From CAZBBC01 sp964489835 (GTDB taxonomy: Bacteria > Calditrichota > Calditrichia > JAJRVZ01): DNA of 13,164 nt. Shown piece after piece: positions 1 through 6,438 of the stretch; within the stretch, counting starts at the first letter, position 1, and each line of letters opens with the position of its first letter. Below the pieces are notes generated by a model that did no database searches, had not been told where the DNA came from, and was given only the letters and a program-made list of their open reading frames with translations. The position numbers and the translations under genes were made by a program. Where the stretch lies: assembly GCA_964489835.1 (NCBI GenBank), contig CAZBBC010000130.1, positions 1 through 13,164 of the forward strand, given 5' to 3'.

Positions 1-4
1 AAAA

Positions 5-111
5 AACTCATCCCCAAACCTGCGTCTAAGCCGCATCTTCGACCTTCTCTTGAAAAGAGAAGGGGCTCCCTAAAGTCCCTCTCTTTCCAAGAGAGGGATT
101 TAGGGTGAGTT
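5..111. repeat. Compound palindromic intergenic repeat (two nested hairpins)
   Basis: Two related hairpins lie side by side. The first pairs CCTTCTCTT (43-51) with AAGAGAAGG (55-63) around a 3-nt loop. The second pairs CCCTCTCTT (77-85) with AAGAGAGGG (89-97) and is extended by CCCTAAA (68-74) with TTTAGGG (99-105). An outer pair, AACTCA (5-10) and TGAGTT (106-111), encloses both. The layout is typical of short non-coding repeats scattered between genes in FCB-type genomes, but copy number elsewhere cannot be seen here. It lies downstream of the last PorV-family gene. The remaining bases up to 252 show no gene and no convincing terminator. Confidence 0.7.
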
Positions 112-252
112 CTCTGAATAATGCCTCTATGTTTTTTAAATTCACCAACAATTTGATTCTCCGCTGAAATTTTAAAGTGATTTAGACTATATAGCTATGA
201 AACAACGAAGAATTAAATATCCCCGAAGGCTCCTGGTGACCTCATGATACCT

Positions 253-1155
253 CTAAAAATCGATGACTAAAGAAAATCGATGGGAATCTCCGAGATCATA
301 ACTGATAGGGGCAAAGGCATAGGCAAAATGAAAAATATCATAACGCAGACCGAATCCGCCGGTAAAACTCTGGCTGTCTCGTCCCATGATATAACCCACC
401 CGAAGATCAATATTTTCAAATACACCGATTTCCATCCCCATATTATAACTTGTAATATCATCGATAACATGAACGATATCAGCGGCAAGCAATAAACGCT
501 TCTCAAGTAATTGCCATGGAAGATAATAACTGATACCGGTTCTTAATAAAAATGGTAACCGTGTCTCTTCGTCTTTTAGTACAGACATCTTCCCAAGATT
601 CTGAATCACAGCTGCCCAGGATAAATCCGGAATAATATTGCTTTTCTGAATACCAAAATCCAATGCAAATCCGTCCGCAGAATTAAGATAATACTTTTCA
701 TAAAGATATTTCATCTGCATTCCTATCTGCCAATCTGTAAACACTGTCGTCGCATAAGCGAGGCCTACATAAGTATTGAGTGCCTGTGTATTACCCTGCG
801 GAATATCGCTGGCTGTTTCACCCCGCAATTCAATACCGGTGATACTGATCATATTGAGTGAAATGGCCAGATTATGATTTCCATTCAGGAAGTGAATCGC
901 CGCATATTCATGATTTATATCCTGTAACCAGGCATTATGCATAAGTACGACTGATTTCACTTCAGAACCTGCCAAACCCGCAGGATTCCAGAAAGCCGCA
1001 GATGCATCACTTGCAATTGAGGTATAGGCATCACCCATCGCTGCAGCTCTGGCATCCACACCAATTTTCAAAAAACTAAACCCAACGTTGGCTCCGGTAC
1101 CGGCAAATACCATCGGTACAGTCAGAAGAATCAAAAGCGCAATAAATAGTTTCAT
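253..1155 (-). CDS. PorV/PorQ-family outer-membrane beta-barrel protein (copy 1)
   Basis: A 300-residue predicted outer-membrane barrel. A signal peptide (MKLFIALLILLTVPMVFA, residues 1-18) is followed by the family N-terminal signature: SFLKIGVDARAAAMGDA (27-43) and AFWNPAGL (54-61). The rest alternates short amphipathic strands and turns and ends in phenylalanine, as outer-membrane barrels usually do. Known family roles: PorV binds SprA and takes substrates from it, and PorQ belongs to the cell-surface attachment complex; both are FadL-like barrels. At 300 residues this is on the short side, and I cannot tell PorV from PorQ or from a generic paralogue. The ATG at 1155 is preferred over an in-frame TTG at 1176 because the signal peptide then begins directly and an AGGAAAG lies upstream. 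It follows a second family member after 111 nt. Family assignment is firm; a T9SS role is inferred. Confidence 0.88.
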   Translation of the reverse strand: MKLFIALLILLTVPMVFAGTGANVGFSFLKIGVDARAAAMGDAYTSIASDASAAFWNPAGLAGSEVKSVVLMHNAWLQDINHEYAAIHFLNGNHNLAISLNMISITGIELRGETASDIPQGNTQALNTYVGLAYATTVFTDWQIGMQMKYLYEKYYLNSADGFALDFGIQKSNIIPDLSWAAVIQNLGKMSVLKDEETRLPFLLRTGISYYLPWQLLEKRLLLAADIVHVIDDITSYNMGMEIGVFENIDLRVGYIMGRDSQSFTGGFGLRYDIFHFAYAFAPISYDLGDSHRFSLVIDF

Positions 1156-1165
1156 CGTATATTTT

Positions 1166-1172
1166 CTTTCCT
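1166..1172 (-). promoter_or_regulatory. Ribosome binding site supporting the ATG at 1155
   Basis: On the minus strand AGGAAAG lies 10 nt before the ATG at 1155. The alternative TTG at 1176 overlaps this region and has no purine-rich site of its own. The spacing is slightly long, so the site is of moderate strength at best. Confidence 0.5.
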
Positions 1173-1208
1173 GCAATTAATAAAATTATTTAACCATGAA
1201 AATAACAA

Positions 1209-1238
1209 AGTAGAGAGGTAGCATGCTACGTCTCTACT
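1209..1238. repeat. Near-perfect 30-nt palindrome between the two PorV-family genes
   Basis: AGTAGAGA (1209-1216) pairs with TCTCTACT (1231-1238), and the inner 12 bases GTAGCATGCTAC (1218-1229) are a perfect palindrome. The only break is a G-G mismatch at 1217/1230. On the minus strand, in the direction of transcription, the hairpin is followed by TTTGTTATTTT, so it could act as an intrinsic terminator or attenuator between the two genes. The outer GTAGAGA/TCTCTAC arms resemble dispersed intergenic palindromes reported from several bacterial groups. The palindrome is seen directly; terminator function is inferred. Confidence 0.7.
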
Positions 1239-1266
1239 GTATAATTCTTTGGAAGGCGACACCTTG

Positions 1267-2199
1267 TCAAAACAATATCTGCCAGGAAAATATGTGACTA
1301 CTGCCTTCATCAATGACTGATGGCACAAATGCATAATCCAGATATGATGCCGTTTTCAAAATTTCGAAATCCATCCCTGCACCATAAACCACATGGCTGC
1401 CATTCAGTCCCAGTCGCAGGGCAAGATTTTTACCATAGACTGCTTCCAAACCGATATGATGTTTTTTAAGTCCTTTATCGCTCCATTCAAAATCATAGGC
1501 ACCCCGCAACCATTGCAAAGATGATTTATAGAAGGCTCCCATTTTATATGTGACCGGAAATTTATCGATCGTCGTCCCTCCGCGTTCAAAAATATTATCT
1601 GTATTCGCCTTCAATTTGGAATTGATATCCTTGACCTGTCCACCAATGATCAGAACTTCCGAAATTTTATAAATCACACCAAAATCAAACCCAACACCAT
1701 TGGCGCTATAATCAAACTCATCGGTACCATCATTGATATACTCAAAAAGAATTTTCAAAGAAACACCAATAGATAATTTCTCGCTGAATTTTCTTCCAAA
1801 GGAAAAATAGACCGCATTGGCAGAATGGTTGATGTCCCCGGTTTCTTCTCCAATTGAATTATACGATTTCAGATCACCAAAACCACTTTCTATCCAGGCA
1901 ACAGAAAATCCCGCCTCTGGTGGAACTTTCATCGAAAAACTTACAAATCCAAACCGCCGGTCCAGAGATAAAAAGCTGTAAGAGAGACCAACTGTCTTAT
2001 CCTCAGCAAATCCGGTAATGGCCGGGTTGTAAAATGTTGAATAGGCTGTCACCGGATGGGCTACACCTGTATTTCCCATGGATATCGCCCGGGCACCAAC
2101 ACCCATCCGCAAAAAGGATCCGGCATATCCCCCATTTTCACTGGCCCAGTTAACCAGCGGATAAAGAAGAAACGCAATAAATACGAGTTTTAATTTCAA
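1267..2199 (-). CDS. PorV/PorQ-family outer-membrane beta-barrel protein (copy 2)
   Basis: A 310-residue paralogue of the downstream gene. The signal peptide (MKLKLVFIAFLLYPLVNWAS, residues 1-20) leads into the signature SFLRMGVGARAISMGNTG (28-45) and TFYNPAI (55-61), which aligns with the equivalent block of the other copy. The remainder is strand-and-turn sequence typical of an outer-membrane barrel, ending in phenylalanine. The reading frame is open further upstream, but the best start is the TTG at 2199: TGAGGT lies just before it with GAGG six bases away, and it places a normal signal peptide at the N-terminus. Longer versions add about 20 lysine- and tyrosine-rich residues. The two copies are clearly diverged outside the N-terminal signature, so this is an old duplication or two separate subfamilies. 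A 268-nt repeat-rich gap separates it from the propeller gene, so it may have its own promoter. Confidence 0.87.
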   Translation of the reverse strand: MKLKLVFIAFLLYPLVNWASENGGYAGSFLRMGVGARAISMGNTGVAHPVTAYSTFYNPAITGFAEDKTVGLSYSFLSLDRRFGFVSFSMKVPPEAGFSVAWIESGFGDLKSYNSIGEETGDINHSANAVYFSFGRKFSEKLSIGVSLKILFEYINDGTDEFDYSANGVGFDFGVIYKISEVLIIGGQVKDINSKLKANTDNIFERGGTTIDKFPVTYKMGAFYKSSLQWLRGAYDFEWSDKGLKKHHIGLEAVYGKNLALRLGLNGSHVVYGAGMDFEILKTASYLDYAFVPSVIDEGSSHIFSWQILF

Positions 2200-2204
2200 T
2201 ACCA

Positions 2205-2210
2205 ACCTCA
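2205..2210 (-). promoter_or_regulatory. Ribosome binding site deciding the TTG start at 2199
   Basis: On the minus strand TGAGGT is present, with GAGG ending six bases before the TTG at 2199. No comparable site precedes the other in-frame TTG codons at 2259, 2211 or 2205. This fixes the N-terminus at MKLKLVF. Confidence 0.6.
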
Positions 2211-2277
2211 ATTTTAGTTTGTAGCACGTGATCCTATAGTATTTTTTTAGAATTATCAAATAGCGACAATAAAGTTT

Positions 2278-2335
2278 CCCCTTAAAAAAGGGTCACGCCG
2301 GTAGGCGGATCCGCCCACTGGCGGAGACTAAGGGG
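2278..2335. repeat. Nested palindromic repeat containing 28-nt element, copy A
   Basis: An outer pair CCCCTTA (2278-2284) and TAAGGGG (2329-2335) encloses a 28-nt imperfect palindrome at 2296-2323. That palindrome has CGCC and GGCG at its ends and the perfect core GGCGGATCCGCC (2304-2315), with two unmatched pairs in the arms. The 28-nt unit recurs in opposite orientation at 6243-6270 with 26 of 28 identical bases. It lies in the gap between the propeller gene and the second PorV-family gene. Confidence 0.7.
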
Positions 2336-2338
2336 ATG

Positions 2339-2418
2339 TAAATCATTGACATATTTCAAAAGATTACGTTTAAAACAACCCCCTAACCCCCTTTGCTAAG
2401 GGGGGATTAAATCATTGA
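2339..2418. repeat. Direct repeat flanking a C/G-rich hairpin
   Basis: TAAATCATTGA occurs at 2339-2349 and again at 2408-2418, each preceded by a run of G and AT (GGGGATG and GGGGGAT). Between them is CCCCCTAACCCCC followed by a hairpin: CCCCCTT (2387-2393) pairs with AAGGGGG (2398-2404) around TGCT. This block and the preceding nested palindrome therefore share a right-hand edge, as if part of the repeat had been duplicated in tandem. On the minus strand the hairpin lies downstream of the propeller gene stop and is followed by a mixed G/T tract. Terminator activity is possible but weakly supported. Confidence 0.6.
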
Positions 2419-2467
2419 TTATATGTTACTTATACGCTTAAACATAAATTTTTATAAATTAATCAGG

Positions 2468-3967
2468 CTAGTTAATTACCACAAGTTTACCCCAGGTGAT
2501 TTTTCCATTTACATTGACCCTAAAAAGGTAAACACCACTGGCCACGACTACACCGGCATCATTGGTTCCGTTCCACTTCGCACTCCTATCAAAAGTTTCA
2601 CCAAGCGGCGAAGATTCATATTCCCGGATTGTCGCCACATGATCCATCGCATAATCATAAATATCAATAATTACTTCACCACCCTGCGTGATATCGTACT
2701 GAAAACGGATATAATCATGACGTGATGGCGAGAAAGGACTCGGGTAGGCATAGGCATTCGGTGTATGACTTTCCCGGGTCGACCGGAATGAACGGTGCAC
2801 CTTCCACGTATTACCATTATTGATCGTTGATGCCAGTCCATCCGCATTTCCGGCCCAGAATTGTTTTACGTCGTCAACGGCGCTTACTGCTGCTGAAAAA
2901 TATTCATCGTCTAAGAGTTCTTCACCCGTCTGATAATCATAAATTCGTGGCAAAATATACCAGTTCTGCCCCCGGTCATTGGAAACATACATACCAGAAT
3001 CAGTGGCGACATATACGACCGAATCGTTAAAGGCGAAATTATGGGCGAATCTGCCTGCCAGCATTGTATCCCAGGTTTCACCACCATTTTCTGATTTACT
3101 CACCGCCCGGAATTCCGATGGGTCCGTATCAGCCTCGATAGTCGCTGCCCAAATCGTTTTCGTATATGGTTGATAAGCAATTGCCACCACAAAGTTACCG
3201 GATATAGATAGATCCTGCTTTTGATGGTCAAATGTTTGCCATGAATTTCCCAGGTCAGTGCTTTTGTGAATACCACTGGCTGTGCCAACCCATATAGTAT
3301 TATTCTCAACCATGACCGAAAATGCAACGTGGTTCCTCCATCCAGTATTTTTTCCTGCATTTACATCAAATGGTTTTCCATCCACGGTTACCACTTCCCA
3401 TGTGGTCCCCATATCCATTGATTTTCTGAGCCCCCCACCCCAACTGGCAATCCAGGCAATGGAATCAGTAAAGGCAATATCAAAGGTAAGGTTTTGCACG
3501 ATGGTGGTTGTCGGTGAATATTCCGTCTCATCTCGGCGATCGACGGGTTGTTTGACGTGCGTCCATGTTTTCCCATAATCACGCGTATAACTTAAACCGC
3601 TCCCGGCATCCAGATTTCCTATATCCTGAATGGATGTATCAAATGCAGAAGCAATCCATAAGGTAGAATCATCCATCAATGCCATGGCAGAAATACCCCC
3701 CTTACCCAGATAGTCCCGGGAATAGAAGGTTGTCCATGTGGATCCACCGTCACTGGTGCGGCTCAACCCATATCCCGATCCTGCCCAAAGCAGGGAGTCT
3801 TTGGTCACCATATCCACCATAGCATTCCCCAACGGTTGTTTTGAGGTCCCAACTTCTTTAGATATATCTGAAGATATGATATAGAAACCATTGGGTTTAT
3901 AGATCTGGGCCTTCGCAGAGATCACAAACAGAGCAAAGATAACCAGAACCATTGCGTTCCTGTGCAT
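2468..3967 (-). CDS. Secreted Asp-box beta-propeller protein with T9SS-like C-terminal domain
   Basis: A 499-residue exported protein. A signal peptide (residues 1-20, ending SAKA) precedes seven Asp-box (BNR-like) motifs of the S-x-D-x-G-x-x-W type at 72-78, 129-135, 184-190, 237-243, 293-299, 330-336 and 382-388, consistent with one seven-bladed propeller. A short linker with YPSPFSP (408-414) leads to a FlgD-like immunoglobulin fold with WNGTNDAGVVVASGVY (465-480) and the terminus GKLVVIN. This layout matches type A T9SS sorting domains, which direct proteins through SprA to the cell surface. There are no visible sialidase catalytic residues or FRIP motif, so binding or structure is likelier than hydrolysis. 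It starts 20 nt after the lipoprotein stop with AAGGA before the ATG, so the two are probably co-transcribed. The ligand is unknown. Confidence 0.85.
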   Translation of the reverse strand: MHRNAMVLVIFALFVISAKAQIYKPNGFYIISSDISKEVGTSKQPLGNAMVDMVTKDSLLWAGSGYGLSRTSDGGSTWTTFYSRDYLGKGGISAMALMDDSTLWIASAFDTSIQDIGNLDAGSGLSYTRDYGKTWTHVKQPVDRRDETEYSPTTTIVQNLTFDIAFTDSIAWIASWGGGLRKSMDMGTTWEVVTVDGKPFDVNAGKNTGWRNHVAFSVMVENNTIWVGTASGIHKSTDLGNSWQTFDHQKQDLSISGNFVVAIAYQPYTKTIWAATIEADTDPSEFRAVSKSENGGETWDTMLAGRFAHNFAFNDSVVYVATDSGMYVSNDRGQNWYILPRIYDYQTGEELLDDEYFSAAVSAVDDVKQFWAGNADGLASTINNGNTWKVHRSFRSTRESHTPNAYAYPSPFSPSRHDYIRFQYDITQGGEVIIDIYDYAMDHVATIREYESSPLGETFDRSAKWNGTNDAGVVVASGVYLFRVNVNGKITWGKLVVIN

Positions 3968-3987
3968 AATACGTTCCTTATTATTCC

Positions 3988-5199
3988 TTATTTACCAAGA
4001 ATGTTAATCGTTTTGATGACCGGTCCGGTCAGATTGCCCGCCTTATCACGTATAAAAAATGAGAATGTATAGAGTCCGGTCACTGTGTCTTGAAAAGTAA
4101 GAAGCGAATATGAATATGTACCATCTCCTTGGTCTATGTCTCCGGCTTCAACTCCGGCATTGTTGATATTGAATGGTTCGCCATTATCTACCAGTAGAAT
4201 AGGTAGACCATCATTTGAATAGGTTGAATCGGGCTTGAGAGAGTAAAAATAAACGGAATCGATATCAGCCAATCCGTCCGGGTCAGATACTTCTGCAGTC
4301 ATCAACTCCCGATTATATTCACCTTCGGTCGCCGGTATATTCATAGTCTCAGGAACATTAATCTGGAGAAATTCAGCGGGATCATTTCCTATAACGACCT
4401 CATGCGCCGCAGTTCCGGCATTCCTTTCCCTAAAGGAATCTTCGACATAAAATAAAAGATTATACCTTCCTTGTTTACCGCTTAAAAAATCAGAATTGAT
4501 TTTCGTGGAGAATACAGAATCACCCGCGGTTACATCCCCATGGTTTGTCAGATCGCCATCGTTATAAAGGTATTGTTCAAACTTTTTATACCCTTTCTCA
4601 ATATTTTCACTCTCAAAAAAAGCCATAATAATATCATCGGTACCGTCACTGTCCGATGCCGTGATCGAAAAAATAATATCCTGGCTTCCGGATGGAATGA
4701 TATCCGGGGCTGATATCTCTTGAACTTTCGGGCGGCTGTTCGGGCCAAAGAATACCGGATATTCCAATACCTGACTTTCATTATGCTGCTTGTCGACCGC
4801 AATAAACTGAAACAGATATTCTGCTTCTTCCAGCGTCTGATTGATATCCGCGGGTCTGTATTTGTTACTGTAAACACCATCGCCGGCTAGAACATCACCG
4901 TCGTTTATATAATAATAGGCGCCATCATCATATAATGAGTCTGTAAATATCTGATTACCGCTCGACGATTCTGATACAATCATCTGAACACCGGAAAGAT
5001 TACTTATACCCTGTGGATCCTTCGCCCAGACCTCTATTTTATACATGAGGGTAGCACGGATATTCCATTTCTCCTGCAATTCAAGTTTGGTGATCGATGG
5101 TACGACCCCCAGACTGACAGGATTATCCTCTTTGTTGCATCCAATGCTGAAAATAATAATGACGAGCATAAATAAATGTGGATGAATTTTTAGATGCAC
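3988..5199 (-). CDS. Predicted surface lipoprotein with three Asp/Gly-rich repeat domains
   Basis: A 403-residue lipoprotein. A short hydrophobic segment (residues 9-20) ends at SIG before Cys21, a slightly atypical lipobox. The mature start CNKEDN carries lysine followed by two acidic residues, matching the lipoprotein export signal described in Bacteroidota for surface-exposed lipoproteins. Three repeats of roughly 110-130 residues follow. Each has a D-x-G turn followed by AGD and GD-x-x-[YF]S: DDG at 91 with GDGVYS 106-111; NDGD at 213 with GDSVFS 226-231; VDNG at 337 with GDGTYS 358-363. They look like immunoglobulin-like or choice-of-anchor beta modules and may bind calcium through the acidic loops. 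The start is GTG at 5199, with AAGGA six to seven bases upstream; a nearby ATG is out of frame. It follows prmA by 60 nt. No specific function is recognised. Confidence 0.82.
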   Translation of the reverse strand: MHLKIHPHLFMLVIIIFSIGCNKEDNPVSLGVVPSITKLELQEKWNIRATLMYKIEVWAKDPQGISNLSGVQMIVSESSSGNQIFTDSLYDDGAYYYINDGDVLAGDGVYSNKYRPADINQTLEEAEYLFQFIAVDKQHNESQVLEYPVFFGPNSRPKVQEISAPDIIPSGSQDIIFSITASDSDGTDDIIMAFFESENIEKGYKKFEQYLYNDGDLTNHGDVTAGDSVFSTKINSDFLSGKQGRYNLLFYVEDSFRERNAGTAAHEVVIGNDPAEFLQINVPETMNIPATEGEYNRELMTAEVSDPDGLADIDSVYFYSLKPDSTYSNDGLPILLVDNGEPFNINNAGVEAGDIDQGDGTYSYSLLTFQDTVTGLYTFSFFIRDKAGNLTGPVIKTINILGK

Positions 5200-5259
5200 A
5201 TCTATTCCTTATTTTGATTTTTTCTTGTTACCAGCAAACCCGTAAAATTCTCGGACAGG

Positions 5260-6165
5260 TTATGCAGATTCAGGTTTTTCAACGGATAAGTCATTCTTTT
5301 TTTCATTCTTACTTTTTATATCTCTCGGTTTAAAAACAAGCGATATCCAATCCTTCAATGCATTTTTTTCAATCAGAAAAAATCCGGCTTTCTCATAAAC
5401 ATCCAGCATTTTTACTTCATCCATATGGAGGATGCCGGATAGGACCAGTATACCTTTCTGATTTAATAATTGAGGAAACAAATTGGCATATTTGATCAGG
5501 ACATTACGGTTAATATTTGCTAATACCAAATCATACTGCGAGGAGTGAATATTTTCCGGCCGTGCCAAATAAAATTTTACTTTGTTTGATAAGGCATTCA
5601 GTTGTGCATTTTCGTAGGCATTTTTAAGAGCGGTAGGATCATCATCAATGGCAACCACCGATTCTGCACCCAATTTCTCTGCTAAAATAGCTAAAATACC
5701 ACTTCCGGTACCAACGTCAAGGACATTCATCGTGTTTTTGATATATTTTTCGATCATCCGGATTACCAACTGTGTACTTTCATGATGTCCGGTTCCAAAT
5801 GCCATTTGCGGATTAATGGTCACCACAATTTCACCAGTATGCTGTTGATAGGTCTCCCAGGGCGGTTTAATGACAATCCGACTGGATACATGGATAGGTT
5901 TAAAATATTCTCTCCAGTTCTTATTCCAGTCCTGATCGGATACGGATAAAATCTGAATATTTCTCGGACTAAAATATGGAATTATTTCCTGAATATAAGA
6001 CAAAATACCGATCCTTATTTCTTCTGACCAGCGATGCGTGTTGAAATATATGATTATATTATCGGCAGTAATGTTAATGCCCTCGCACCCCTGGGCAAAA
6101 AGGTAACCTGAGATTTCTTCCAGTTTTTCCTGGGGAAGGTCAAGTTTTAATTCTATCCAGCTCAT
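5260..6165 (-). CDS. prmA: Ribosomal protein L11 methyltransferase
   Basis: A 301-residue cytoplasmic enzyme that uses S-adenosylmethionine to methylate ribosomal protein L11. Visible landmarks are the N-terminal substrate-recognition domain (about 1-75), the conserved DW-x3-WREYFKP block (79-90), AFGTGHH (122-128), the SAM-binding loop VLDVGTGSG (148-156), an acidic strand end VVAIDDD (170-176), and the LANINRN active-site segment (215-221). Length fits the family, with a lysine- and glutamate-rich tail from about residue 280. The ATG at 6165 has CAGGA seven bases upstream. It probably heads the unit with the lipoprotein and propeller genes; a 273-nt repeat-bearing gap separates it from sprA. 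Its presence among envelope genes may be incidental, as I see no sign of a specialised substrate. Confidence 0.96.
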   Translation of the reverse strand: MSWIELKLDLPQEKLEEISGYLFAQGCEGINITADNIIIYFNTHRWSEEIRIGILSYIQEIIPYFSPRNIQILSVSDQDWNKNWREYFKPIHVSSRIVIKPPWETYQQHTGEIVVTINPQMAFGTGHHESTQLVIRMIEKYIKNTMNVLDVGTGSGILAILAEKLGAESVVAIDDDPTALKNAYENAQLNALSNKVKFYLARPENIHSSQYDLVLANINRNVLIKYANLFPQLLNQKGILVLSGILHMDEVKMLDVYEKAGFFLIEKNALKDWISLVFKPRDIKSKNEKKNDLSVEKPESA

Positions 6166-6217
6166 GATATCATCCTGTTAAATGATTATTTTATCTCTAA
6201 ACAAACCTGGATAATTC

Positions 6218-6387
6218 ATCTCTCGCAATGGCGCAGCGATCACGCCAGTGGGTGGATTCGCCTACCGGCGAACGTAAAGATTAATTTTAGATAATTTATA
6301 CCTATATGATCACTTTTTATTAAAAAAAATCTTTTTAAAAATTTAAAAATAATTTTTTCGCCGCGTCTTCGCGCCGCTGCGAGAGAT
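6218..6387. repeat. MITE-like 170-bp element with 17-bp inverted ends
   Basis: ATCTCTCGCAATGGCGC at 6218-6234 and the reverse complement of 6371-6387 (ATCTCTCGCAGCGGCGC) agree at 15 of 17 positions. They enclose a 28-nt palindrome and an A/T-rich stretch of about 90 bases (6273-6359). It has no coding potential and no clear target-site duplication at its edges. It sits in the gap between sprA and prmA. It may be a small non-autonomous mobile element, or simply two decayed copies of the CTCTCGCA-type intergenic repeat that happen to face each other. Confidence 0.55.
6243..6270. repeat. 28-nt palindromic repeat, copy B (inverted)
   Basis: The reverse complement matches 2296-2323 at 26 of 28 positions. 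Both differences lie in the central core, which reads GGCGAATCCACC here instead of the perfect GGCGGATCCGCC. It lies inside the 170-bp element between sprA and prmA. Confidence 0.75.
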
Positions 6388-6438
6388 TTTTACAATTGGA
6401 TCAAGCTAATGATGAAGTAATTTCCAACAACCAATAGC

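Noticed and set aside
1156..1176. TTG start at 1176 for the first PorV-family gene
   Set aside because: It adds seven polar residues before a complete signal peptide and has no ribosome site; the ATG at 1155 is better supported.
2423..3578. Plus-strand open frames opposite the propeller gene
   Set aside because: They overlap a gene with clear repeated Asp-box motifs and a sorting domain, and their translations show no recognisable feature.
2468..3967. Sialidase (neuraminidase) reading of the Asp-box protein
   Set aside because: Asp-boxes occur in many propellers. The FRIP motif and a catalytic arginine triad are not evident, so only a propeller is supported.
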